Positions 17,891 through 25,780 of a stretch of 64,000 nucleotides of DNA are shown piece by piece. Position 1 is the stretch's first letter; every line of letters starts with the position of its first letter. The notes under the pieces are model-generated. The model was not told where the DNA came from. It worked only from the letters and a program-made list of their open reading frames with translations, and did not search any database. Origin of the DNA: Xanthomonas chitinilytica (lineage in GTDB: Bacteria > Pseudomonadota > Gammaproteobacteria > Xanthomonadales > Xanthomonadaceae); contig NZ_JAPCHY010000009.1 in the NCBI RefSeq assembly GCF_026107455.2, forward strand, positions 62,001-126,000. Reading direction: 5' to 3'. A program made the translations under genes and the position numbers.

Positions 17891-19126
17891 TCAGTAGGCG
17901 TACTGCAGCTGCAGCCAGAGCTTGTCGGTGTCCTTGGTATGGGTGCCGTCGCTGCTGCGGTAGCTGGCCAGCTTGACCAGGCCGGTCAACCCGTTCACGG
18001 CGGGGATGGCGCGACCATAGGAGAGGTCGAACTCGCGCCCGTAGCGATAGCCTCCACGGTCGCTGCGGAAGTCGTGATACCACGCCTGCCATTCGCCGCC
18101 GCCCAGCGGCATTGCCAATCCCGCATAAGCATCGCGCAGGCCATCGGCCGGCGTGGTCAGGAACTGGTCGGCCCAGCCCTGGAACGCGTGCTTGGTCGCC
18201 AGCGGTGTCTGGAAGGCATGGTTGCCGGTGCCGCCCTTGCCCGCGCCCAGCGTCTCGAAGCCGGCCTTCCACTTCACCCCGGCATGGGTGTAGCTGGCTT
18301 CCACCAGCCAGTAGCGGCTGTCCAGCGACCACGGGTTGCCGCTGCCATCGACCTGCCGCGCATGTTCCAGCGCATAGCCGAAGGCAGCTGCCACACCCTG
18401 CAGGCGCAGGCCGGTGGTGCGGCTGGACAGCGTGCCCAGCGGCGCGCCGGCAGCCACCGCGATGTTGTCCAGCCCCAGCCGGTAGTGGTAGCCGCTGGCC
18501 GTCAGCGCCGGTGACTGCGCGAACTGCACCTGCAACAGGTGGCTGTGACCGTGGATGCCGGCCGGCGCGGTGATGCTGGCCGGGGTGGTGTCGTCGGGAC
18601 CGAACACCGTGTTGATGTCGTCGATGTAGGCATAGGCCAGCTTCCAGCGCGCGGCCGGCATCCATTCGGCCATCGCCCCGTCGTAGGTCTGTTCGTTCTG
18701 GCGCCAGCCCACGCCGCCGACGAAGCGCTGGTTGCCGAGGTTGATGCGCTGGCGGCCGAGCTGCAGGCTGCCGTGTCCGCCGTCGTAGCGCAGCAGCGCC
18801 TGGTTGATCCCGACGCCGTCGGGATCGGCCACCAGCGGGTAGCGGCCGCGGCCGTTGCGGGTGTCGTTGAAGCGTTCGCCGCCGATGTGGACCACGCCAT
18901 CGACTTCGCCCAGCGCCGACCAGCCATGCCAGCGCGCGCTTCGATAACCCAGGCGCGCGCGCAGGGTATGCGCGTCGGCATCGCGCGCGAAGCCGTCCTG
19001 GTCCACGTGCTCGTAGCGGTAGCGCAGGTCCAGCAGCGGCGTGCCGCGCTCTGCAGCGGTGGCCAGCAGCGGAAGGGCGGCCAGCAGCAGCGGCCATGCA
19101 CGATGGAGGGAGGAAGGAATCGACAT
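17891..19126 (-). CDS. Alginate-export-like outer-membrane porin
   Basis: Outer-membrane beta-barrel of 411 residues with a signal peptide (residues 1-24, ending ATAA) and repeated amphipathic strands, for example LLDLRYRYEHVDQDGFAR, HGSLQLGRQRINLGNQRFVG and WQAWYHDFRSDRGGYRYGREF, ending LWLQLQYAY. The motif GRQRINLGNQRFVGGVGWRQNEQTYDG-like stretch near residue 122 is typical of the alginate_exp/porin family found widely in proteobacteria. No alginate synthesis genes are near, so it is better called a general or phenolic-type porin. Single gene, upstream of and parallel to lrp. Confidence 0.85.
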   Translation of the reverse strand: MSIPSSLHRAWPLLLAALPLLATAAERGTPLLDLRYRYEHVDQDGFARDADAHTLRARLGYRSARWHGWSALGEVDGVVHIGGERFNDTRNGRGRYPLVADPDGVGINQALLRYDGGHGSLQLGRQRINLGNQRFVGGVGWRQNEQTYDGAMAEWMPAARWKLAYAYIDDINTVFGPDDTTPASITAPAGIHGHSHLLQVQFAQSPALTASGYHYRLGLDNIAVAAGAPLGTLSSRTTGLRLQGVAAAFGYALEHARQVDGSGNPWSLDSRYWLVEASYTHAGVKWKAGFETLGAGKGGTGNHAFQTPLATKHAFQGWADQFLTTPADGLRDAYAGLAMPLGGGEWQAWYHDFRSDRGGYRYGREFDLSYGRAIPAVNGLTGLVKLASYRSSDGTHTKDTDKLWLQLQYAY

Positions 19127-19233
19127 GCGGGTTTCTCGGTGCGGGGCTGCCGGCCATCGTCCGCACCTGCCGCACGCACCACCATGACCCCGGTCAAGAC
19201 CGCGCGATCAAGGCGGCCCCGCTGCCGCGCCGG

Positions 19234-19722
19234 TCAGCCGCGTTCGAGCTGCGACAGCGGCAGCGCGCGAAACTCCTTCACCGTGCGCAGCACGAAGCTG
19301 GAGTTGACGTCGGCCACGCCGGCGGCGTTGAGCAGCTTGTCCAGCAGGAACGCGGAGAAGTGGTCCAGGTCGCGCACGTAGATGTGCAGCAGGTAGTCCA
19401 TGTCGCCGGTCAGGGCGTGGCAGGCCACCACCTCGTCCCAGTCCTGCACGTTCTCGGCGAAATGGCCGATGGCGGCCTGGTCGTGCTTCTCCAGCTGCAC
19501 CCGCACGAACGCCTGCAGGCCCAGGCCGATCCGGCGCGGTTCCAGCCGCGCGCCGTAACCGGCGATCACGCCCTCGGCCTCCAGCCGCTGCACCCGCCGC
19601 AGGCAGGCCGAGGCGGACAGGTTCACCCGCGCGGCCAGTTCGGCGTTGGTGGCGCGGCCATGGCGCTGGATTTCCGCCAGCAGGCGCAGATCCGTGCGGT
19701 CGAAAGCCGTGGACTCGAGCAT
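19234..19722 (-). CDS. Lrp/AsnC family transcriptional regulator
   Basis: DNA-binding regulator of 162 residues: N-terminal winged HTH (LLAEIQRHGRATNAELAARV, then LSASACLRRVQRLEAEGVI, residues 11-55) and C-terminal RAM ligand/oligomer domain (CHALTGDMDYLLHIYVRDL). The ATG at 19722 is preferred because GGAG lies six bases upstream; the longer frame to 19752 runs into the operator region. It is divergent from phhA with 129 bp between, containing three inverted repeats that fit dimer binding. By position it probably controls phhA, and itself, in response to an aromatic amino acid; this is inferred. Confidence 0.9.
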   Translation of the reverse strand: MLESTAFDRTDLRLLAEIQRHGRATNAELAARVNLSASACLRRVQRLEAEGVIAGYGARLEPRRIGLGLQAFVRVQLEKHDQAAIGHFAENVQDWDEVVACHALTGDMDYLLHIYVRDLDHFSAFLLDKLLNAAGVADVNSSFVLRTVKEFRALPLSQLERG

Positions 19723-19723
19723 T

Positions 19724-19805
19724 TGTTGCTCCGCAACATCAGGTAGGCGCAACTATCTTGCGCGTTCGGGGCGAAAGCGCGCAACTTCGCAATCCTGTTG
19801 CGCGC
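19724..19805. promoter_or_regulatory. Operator array between lrp and phhA
   Basis: Three dyads share a GCAA/TTGC half-site: TGTTGC-TCC-GCAACA at 19724-19738, GCGCAA-CTATC-TTGCGC at 19747-19763, and GCGCGCAAC-N11-GTTGCGCGC at 19777-19805; all are perfect. Their regular spacing in the divergent control region fits cooperative binding by the Lrp-type regulator. The first overlaps the lrp ribosome-binding site, implying autoregulation. Confidence 0.7.
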
Positions 19806-19851
19806 GCACTTTCCTACCATCAGTTGCTTCCCTTCACCCGGAGCTGCCGCC

Positions 19852-20742
19852 ATGGAAGCCACCCCGCGCCGCGTCGAACACCAGCAGACCGACAAGGGCT
19901 ACGTGCCGGTCTACACCACTGCCGTGGTCGAACAGCCCTGGGACAGCTACAGCGGCGACGACCATGCCACCTGGAGCACGCTGTACCAGCGCCAGCGCGA
20001 GTTGCTGGTGGGCCGCGCCTGCGACGAGTTCCTGCACGCGCAGGACGAGATGGGCATGAGCGAGCACATGATCCCGCGCTTCGACCAGCTCAACGAGGTG
20101 CTGGGCGCGGCCACCGGCTGGACCCTGGTGGGGGTGGAAGGCCTGCTGCCGGAACTGGACTTCTTCGACCACCTGGCCAACCGCCGCTTCCCGGTCACCT
20201 GGTGGATCCGCCGCCCCGAGCAGATCGACTACATCGCCGAGCCGGACCTGTTCCACGACCTGTTCGGGCACGTGCCGCTGCTGATGAACCCGGTGTTCGC
20301 CGACTACATGGCCGCCTACGGCCGCGGCGGGGTCAAGGCCCACGCCATCGGCCCGGACGCGCTGCAGAACCTGACCCGGCTGTACTGGTACACGGTGGAG
20401 TTCGGGCTGATCGATACGCCGGCCGGCCTGCGCATCTACGGCGCCGGCATCGTCTCGTCCAAGGGCGAGTCGCTGTACTCGCTGGAATCGGCCGCGCCCA
20501 ACCGCATCGGCTTCGACCTGCAACGGATCATGCGCACCCGCTACCGCATCGACACCTTCCAGAAGACCTATTTCGTCATCGACAGCTTCGAGCAGCTGAT
20601 GCGGGCGACCTCGCCGGACTTCACCCCGATCTACGCCGAACTGGCGCAGCAGCCGCACTTGCCGGCCGGCGGGGTGCAGGACGGCGACCGCGTGTTCCAG
20701 CACGGCAGCGGCGAGGGCTGGGCCACCGACGGCGACGTGTAG
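19852..20742 (+). CDS. phhA: Phenylalanine 4-monooxygenase
   Basis: Iron- and tetrahydropterin-dependent hydroxylase that turns phenylalanine into tyrosine, 296 residues, the usual bacterial length with no regulatory ACT domain. The iron ligands are visible: two His in FHDLFGHVPLL near residue 137 and the Glu in YWYTVEFGL near 180; also WWIRRPEQIDYI and the pterin-site motif around DLFHDLF. ATG at 19852 with GGAG upstream. The partner pterin-4a-carbinolamine dehydratase (phhB) is not in the window; folE, for pterin synthesis, lies 20 kb away. Divergent from the Lrp gene, its likely regulator. A hairpin follows at 20773. Confidence 0.97.
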   Translation: MEATPRRVEHQQTDKGYVPVYTTAVVEQPWDSYSGDDHATWSTLYQRQRELLVGRACDEFLHAQDEMGMSEHMIPRFDQLNEVLGAATGWTLVGVEGLLPELDFFDHLANRRFPVTWWIRRPEQIDYIAEPDLFHDLFGHVPLLMNPVFADYMAAYGRGGVKAHAIGPDALQNLTRLYWYTVEFGLIDTPAGLRIYGAGIVSSKGESLYSLESAAPNRIGFDLQRIMRTRYRIDTFQKTYFVIDSFEQLMRATSPDFTPIYAELAQQPHLPAGGVQDGDRVFQHGSGEGWATDGDV

Positions 20743-20772
20743 CCGGGGGCACCTGCCGGCGGCGCACAACGG

Positions 20773-20795
20773 AAGGCCGCCGGAAGGCGGCTTTC
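20773..20795 (+). terminator. Hairpin after phhA
   Basis: AAGGCCGCC-GGAA-GGCGGCTTT: a six-pair GC stem extended by a G-T and A-T pairs and followed by TTCCC, 30 bp past the phhA stop. Probable terminator. Confidence 0.6.
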
Positions 20796-21006
20796 CCGCT
20801 TCCCGGCCAGGGGGCGCCCACCCGCCGGCTGCCATGCCCGCGCACCACCTGCGGCAACCCGCCGGAGCATCGCCGGCACTCTCCCGGGAACGGCGGCGGC
20901 ACGCGACCGGGCGGCATTCAGCTTCGCGTCCCTGCTCCGGCCGCTTGCCGGCGACCGGGCCGGGCCTTCCATTCGCGTGTAAACTGGCCAATTTTTAACC
21001 ACAAGA

Positions 21007-21741
21007 ATGGCGAAAGCTCCCCCACGGGCGTCTGTTCCGGGCCCGGCATTCATTCGCCTGCTCGCCCGCCTCACCGACGCCGACATCCCGGCTTCCCGCC
21101 ACCCGCTGTCGGACCGGTTGAGCCAATGGATCGACTGGAACCGCGCCATCGCCCTGTCCAGGGCGCTCGACGGCAGGTTGCCGGTGGCCGAAGCCGGCGC
21201 CGATGCACCCGGCTTCGACAGCGCCGAGGAGGACGAGTGCGCACGCGCGCGCGCCGCGCTGGCCGATGCCATCGCCGCCGGCCCGCAACCTTCCGGCCCG
21301 GGACAACGCGGAGGTACGCACCTGCCCGCTGGCGAGGGCGCCGCGGAGCCCACCATCGATTCCACCGGTTTCCGCCAGCACTACCTGTCGATGCAGCGGG
21401 CGATGCTGACCGCCACCGGCCGCCTGCGGGGCCGCCTGCGCGACCTGCTCGCGCGGGAATCGGCGGACATGGCCCGGCTTGCGGAATTGGATGCGGTCAT
21501 GGAGATGACGCTCAGTCCCCGCGAACAGCGGCTGCTGGCCGCCGTGCCCGGCCTGCTGGAAGCGCATTTCGACCGCCTCCGCGAAGCCGCGCAGGGTGCC
21601 CCGGCCGATGCGCCGGTGGCCGAGCCGTCTCCCGCCTGGCTGGAGACGTTCCGCCGGGACATGCGCAGCGTGCTGCTGGCCGAACTGGATTTTCGTTTTC
21701 AACCGATCGAAGGCCTGCTCGCAGCGCTTCGTACCCGATAA
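21007..21741 (+). CDS. DUF3348 family protein, first gene of putative motor operon
   Basis: Soluble protein of 244 residues, all-alpha by composition, matching in wording and position the DUF3348 family (function unknown). Features: N-terminal AFIRLLARLTDADIPASRHPLSDRL-type segment, a low-complexity Ala/Gly region at residues 65-110, and a C-terminal helical half (MQRAMLTATGRLRGRLRDLL and so on). No signal or membrane segment, so cytoplasmic. It ends 10 bp before the DUF802 gene and is the first of four adjacent genes of the same strand. It may be an assembly or coupling factor for the membrane motor encoded downstream; this is inferred. Confidence 0.75.
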   Translation: MAKAPPRASVPGPAFIRLLARLTDADIPASRHPLSDRLSQWIDWNRAIALSRALDGRLPVAEAGADAPGFDSAEEDECARARAALADAIAAGPQPSGPGQRGGTHLPAGEGAAEPTIDSTGFRQHYLSMQRAMLTATGRLRGRLRDLLARESADMARLAELDAVMEMTLSPREQRLLAAVPGLLEAHFDRLREAAQGAPADAPVAEPSPAWLETFRRDMRSVLLAELDFRFQPIEGLLAALRTR

Positions 21742-21751
21742 CTGGACCGTC

Positions 21752-24154
21752 ATGCTCAGAAACATCCTCAATCCCGTCGTGTTCCTCGCAGGCCTGCTCG
21801 CCGTGTGCTGGATCGGCGTGGGCTACCTCGGTTCGAACCCGCTGGGCCTCGCCGTCACCCTGGTGATCGGCCTCTGCTACGCCACCGGCGCACTGGAGCT
21901 GCATCGCTACCGGCAGGCCACCGCCACGCTGGTGCACGCGCTTGCCGACACCGCCGCGGCGCAGAACAACCTGGGCGACTGGCTCGATCGCCTGCACCCG
22001 GGCCTGCGCAGCCCGGTGCGCCTGCGCATCGAGGGCGAACGCACGGCGCTGCCGGCACCCGCGCTGACGCCCTATCTCGTCGGCCTGCTGGTGCTGCTGG
22101 GCATGCTCGGCACGCTGCTGGGCATGATGGCCACCCTCAGCGGCACCGGCCTGGCGCTGGAAAGCGCGACCGACCTGGAGGCGATCCGCGGCTCGCTCGG
22201 CGCACCGGTCAAGGGCCTGGCGTTCGCGTTCGGCACCTCGATCGCCGGCGTGGCCAGCTCGGCGATGCTCGGCCTGCTCTCCGCCCTGTGCCGGCGCGAA
22301 CGGCTGCAGGCCGTGCAGCGGCTCGATGCGCAGATCGCGACCAGCCTGCGTTCGCATTCGCACGCCTACCAGCGCGAGCAGACCTTCCTGCTCATGCAGC
22401 AGCAGACGTCGTTGATGCCGACCCTGGTCGAGCGGCTGCAGGCGATGACGGCCACCCTCGAACAGCAGCAGCAGGTCGCCGGTGAGCAGTTGCAGGCCGG
22501 CCAGCAGGAATTCCACGCCCGCGCCGATGCCGCCCAGGCGCGGCTGGCCGCGTCGCTGGAGCAGTCGCTGAAGGCCGGCGTGGTCGAAAGCGCGCAGGCC
22601 GTCGCCTCGGCGTTGCAGCCGCTGGTGGAAACCACACTGGCCGGTCTCGCCCGCGAAGCCGCATCGGTGCACGCCAGCGTCGACCGGGCCGTGCAGCAGC
22701 AGCTGCACGCGCTGGATGCCGGCTTCCAGAACAGCACCACCGCGGCGGCCGCCAGCTGGAACGCGGCCGTGGCCGAACAGCAGCGTTCCAACGGCGAACT
22801 CGCGCAGGACCTGCGCCGCTCGCTGGAGCAGTTCGCCGACACCTTCGAGCAGCGCTCCAGCGGCCTGCTGGAGGCCGTCTCCACGCGGCTCGATGCGAGT
22901 GCCGAGCACACCGCGGACGCATGGGACGGCGCGCTGTCCCGCCAGGAAGCGCTCAACGCGCAGCTCGCCGCCCGCAACGAACAGGCGCTCGCCGCCGCGG
23001 CCGCCGCCTTCGAGGACCGCGCCACCTCGCTGGTGGGCGTGATGCAGCAGGCGCACACCGGGCTGCAGGCGGCGCTGGAAGCGGGCGACCGGCAACGTCT
23101 GGCGCAGTGGAGCGACGCCTTCGCCGCGACGACGACCGCGCTGGCCGCGAACTGGGAACGCAGCGGCGAACAGGTCGCGCAGCGGCAGCAGGACATCTGC
23201 GACACCCTCGCGCGCACCGCCGGCGAAATGTCGGCGCAGATACAGGCGCAGGCGCGCGACACCATCGCCGGGATGTCCGACACCGCACAGGCACTTTCGG
23301 CCGCGGCCGGGAGCTTCGAGGAACGCACCGCCACGCTGCTCGACACGATGCAGCAGTCCCATGGCGAACTGCAGGCGGCGCTGGAAGCGCGCGACCAGCA
23401 GCGTCTGGCGCAGTGGAGCGACGCCTTCGCCGCGACGACGGCCGCGCTGGCCGCGAACTGGGAACGCAGCGGCGAACAGGTCGCGCAGCGGCAGCAGGAC
23501 ATCTGCGACACCCTCGCGCGCACCGCGCAGGAGATCACCGCGCAGGCGCAGGCGCATGCCGGCGAAACCATCGCCGAGATCTCCCGGCTGGTGCAGGTGG
23601 CGTCGGAAGCACCGAAGGCCGCCGCCGAAGTCGTCGCCGAGCTGCGCCAGAAGCTCTCCGAGAGCATGGTCCGCGACACCGCGATGCTGGAGGAACGCAG
23701 CCGCCTGCTGGCCACGCTGGAAACCCTGCTCGACGCGGTGAACCATGCCTCCACCGAACAGCGGACCGCGGTCGATGCGCTGGTCGGCACCTCGGCCGAT
23801 CTCCTGGAGCGCGTCGGCACCCGCTTCACCGACCACGTCGAAGCCGAAACCGGCAAGCTGGGCTCGGTGGCGGCGCAGGTCGCCAGCGGCGCGATCGAGG
23901 TGGCGAGCCTGGGCGAAGCCTTCGCCGCGGCGGTGCAGCTGTTCGGGCAATCGACCGATGCCTTGAACGAGCGCCTGCTGGCCATCGAATCCGCGCTGGA
24001 GAAGTCGCTGACCCGCAGCGACGAACAGCTGGCCTACTACGTGGCGCAGGCGCGTGAGGTCGTCGACCTGAGCCTGCTGTCGCAGAAGCAGATCATCGGC
24101 GAACTGCAGCAGCTCGCCGGTCGGGAAGCCTCGGTCGGGGCCGAAACGGCATGA
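21752..24154 (+). CDS. DUF802 protein: MotA/ExbB-like membrane part with long coiled-coil tail
   Basis: Large protein of 800 residues. Two hydrophobic helices at residues 5-45 are followed by a MotA/TolQ/ExbB-like core at about 105-195: YLVGLLVLLGMLGTLLGMMA, then GAPVKGLAFAFGTSIAGVAS, matching the LGxLGTxxGM and GLxxAxxTSIAG pattern of proton-driven stators. From residue 200 to the end it is almost wholly Gln/Ala/Glu-rich coiled coil, with two near-identical 102-residue units (DNA 23063-23220 and 23369-23526). The tail would reach far into the cytoplasm, as in ZorA of Zorya. The ATG at 21752 follows DUF3348 closely, and the end overlaps the OmpA gene by four bases (ATGA). Confidence 0.8.
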   Translation: MLRNILNPVVFLAGLLAVCWIGVGYLGSNPLGLAVTLVIGLCYATGALELHRYRQATATLVHALADTAAAQNNLGDWLDRLHPGLRSPVRLRIEGERTALPAPALTPYLVGLLVLLGMLGTLLGMMATLSGTGLALESATDLEAIRGSLGAPVKGLAFAFGTSIAGVASSAMLGLLSALCRRERLQAVQRLDAQIATSLRSHSHAYQREQTFLLMQQQTSLMPTLVERLQAMTATLEQQQQVAGEQLQAGQQEFHARADAAQARLAASLEQSLKAGVVESAQAVASALQPLVETTLAGLAREAASVHASVDRAVQQQLHALDAGFQNSTTAAAASWNAAVAEQQRSNGELAQDLRRSLEQFADTFEQRSSGLLEAVSTRLDASAEHTADAWDGALSRQEALNAQLAARNEQALAAAAAAFEDRATSLVGVMQQAHTGLQAALEAGDRQRLAQWSDAFAATTTALAANWERSGEQVAQRQQDICDTLARTAGEMSAQIQAQARDTIAGMSDTAQALSAAAGSFEERTATLLDTMQQSHGELQAALEARDQQRLAQWSDAFAATTAALAANWERSGEQVAQRQQDICDTLARTAQEITAQAQAHAGETIAEISRLVQVASEAPKAAAEVVAELRQKLSESMVRDTAMLEERSRLLATLETLLDAVNHASTEQRTAVDALVGTSADLLERVGTRFTDHVEAETGKLGSVAAQVASGAIEVASLGEAFAAAVQLFGQSTDALNERLLAIESALEKSLTRSDEQLAYYVAQAREVVDLSLLSQKQIIGELQQLAGREASVGAETA
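23063..23526 (+). repeat. Internal direct repeat in the DUF802 gene
   Basis: Two copies of about 158 bp (23063-23220 and 23369-23526), 306 bp apart (102 codons), differing at only a few bases. They encode the motifs RLAQWSDAFAATT and NWERSGEQVAQRQQDICDTL, and duplicate a stretch of coiled coil in frame. Confidence 0.9.
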
Positions 24155-24798
24155 GCGACGAGATCGAGTTCGAAGCCGAATCGGCGGCGCCGATCTGGGC
24201 TGCCTTCGGCGACCTGATGGCGGTGCTGCTGGGCACGTTCGTATTGATCCTGGTCGGCGTGATCGGCGTGCAGCTGGCGCTGTCCAGCCGACTGGACGAG
24301 GAGGTCAGGCAACGCGAGGCCGACGCACGGAAGCTCAAGACGCTGGAGCAGGCGCTGGCTGCACCGCTGGCCGCCGGGCGCGTGACCATCATCAACGGCC
24401 GCATCGGCATCAGCGGCAGCGTGTTGTTCGCGCTCAACTCCGACCAGTTGCAGCCGGAAGGCCGCGAACTGCTGCAAAGCATCGCAGGGCCGCTGCGCGA
24501 ATACCTGGCCGCGCGCGAGGAGATCCTGATGGTCAGCGGCTTCACCGACAACCAGCCGATACGCGCGACCAATGGCCGTTTCGCCGACAACTGGGAGCTT
24601 TCGGCCGCGCGCGCGCTTACCGTGACGCGCACGTTGATCGCCGATGGGGTACCGGCAGCAGCGGTGTTCGCGGCGGCGTTCGGTGCCGAACAGCCGGTGA
24701 GCTCGAATGCCGACGAAGCCGGCCGGGCCAGGAACCGTCGCGTGGAGATCGCACCGATCCCGCGTCCGAAGCACGATGACAAGGCCGATGCCCAGTAA
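24151..24798 (+). CDS. MotB-like OmpA family protein
   Basis: Protein of 215 residues with one membrane helix and a peptidoglycan-binding OmpA domain. The N-terminal PIWAAFGDLMAVLLGTFVLI (residues 14-33) matches the MotB pattern W..AYADFMTAMM, placing Asp21 where MotB has its essential proton-binding Asp. A short coiled coil (DEEVRQREADARKLKTLEQAL) leads to the OmpA domain (FTDNQPI near 131, NWELSAARALTVTRTL near 146, ARNRRVEI near 195). With the DUF802 protein it would make a MotA-MotB type ion-driven complex. It overlaps the DUF802 gene by four bases and the DUF2894 gene by eleven. Confidence 0.85.
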   Translation: MSDEIEFEAESAAPIWAAFGDLMAVLLGTFVLILVGVIGVQLALSSRLDEEVRQREADARKLKTLEQALAAPLAAGRVTIINGRIGISGSVLFALNSDQLQPEGRELLQSIAGPLREYLAAREEILMVSGFTDNQPIRATNGRFADNWELSAARALTVTRTLIADGVPAAAVFAAAFGAEQPVSSNADEAGRARNRRVEIAPIPRPKHDDKADAQ

Positions 24799-25435
24799 GC
24801 CGGCCGATCTGCAGGCGCAGCTGGATGCATGGCGCGCCCAGGGCGCCGACCGCATCGATCCGCTGCGCTTCGGGCTGATCGCCGCGTTGGCCCGGCATAC
24901 CGGAAACCACCAGGGCCAGGTGCGCCAACGACTGGATGCGCGGCTGGCGGAACTGGTCGATGCCTTCACCAACGTGCTCGCGGAACGGTCTGGCACGGTG
25001 GCGGCCCGCTCCAGCAGCGACAGTCCGTTGAAGCAGCTGCTGGACCAGCTGCGCACGACGCCACGCGTTACCGGACCGCTCCAGGCGCAGTCCATCGATG
25101 CCGGGAACGGCGGCATCGCCCCCGGCGCCCCGGCCCCGGCGATGCCGGAACTGGATGAGTTCCAGCAACTGTGGAGCCGCATCCGCATCGACAGCCTGCT
25201 GCGCCAATGCCTGGATTCGCTGCCCGACGACGCCGGCCCCCTCCATTCCAGCGTGCTCGCCTACCGCGCCATGGCACTGATGCAGGCGCTTTCTCCCGCC
25301 TACCTGCAGCACTTCATCGCGTACGTCGATGGGCTGGCGTGGCTGGAGCAATTGGGCGGCACTCCTCCTGCGAACGGAGCCGATGCCGGACGGGGCGCGG
25401 GTGGGCGCAGGAGCAGCGGCCGCAGGAAGAAATAG
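24788..25435 (+). CDS. DUF2894 family protein, last gene of putative motor operon
   Basis: Soluble protein of 215 residues that matches the DUF2894 family by order and content; function unknown. It begins PADLQAQLDAWRAQGADRIDPLRF and has a second helical block (QLWSRIRIDSLLRQCLDSLP, then SSVLAYRAMALMQALSPAYL) and a very basic C-terminal tail (RRSSGRRKK). The start at 24788 lies inside the end of the OmpA gene, so translation is coupled. As with DUF3348, it is probably a cytoplasmic partner of the membrane complex, perhaps binding the coiled-coil tail or nucleic acid through the basic end; this is inference only. Confidence 0.75.
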   Translation: MPSKPADLQAQLDAWRAQGADRIDPLRFGLIAALARHTGNHQGQVRQRLDARLAELVDAFTNVLAERSGTVAARSSSDSPLKQLLDQLRTTPRVTGPLQAQSIDAGNGGIAPGAPAPAMPELDEFQQLWSRIRIDSLLRQCLDSLPDDAGPLHSSVLAYRAMALMQALSPAYLQHFIAYVDGLAWLEQLGGTPPANGADAGRGAGGRRSSGRRKK

Positions 25436-25780
25436 CGGCCCGTTGCGGAAGGATCGCCGGCCCGACCGGATCGCGCCACGTTTCCCCTCGCCTGCGGGTC
25501 CGGCCGACGCTCACTCGGCGGCTTCCCGGGCACGACCATCGACGCATCCCCTGCTGGCGACGATGCGGTCGCCGGCTTCCGTCGTCGCGCTATCGACTGC
25601 CACCGCAGCGGCACCCGACAGCGGGCCGTCGTGGCGGCGACCGCCATCGAAGCCATGCGCGCTTGATTCCAGCGGCCACGGACGTGACGCCGGAAACGCG
25701 TGCGTTGCCAGGGTACGCCCTCGTCCTGTCCGGCTTCCTTACCCATGCACGCCTGCAGACATCCGGCAGCCAGACGATGT
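25436..25780. other. Intergenic region between convergent operons
   Basis: About 345 bases between the end of the DUF2894 gene and the end of the esterase-cupin gene. No supported gene; the open frames here are Arg/Pro-rich shadows. No repeat or strong hairpin noted. Confidence 0.5.

Noticed and set aside
17891-19126. AlgE-type alginate exporter
   Set aside because: No alginate genes in the vicinity; the family is broad and includes other porins.
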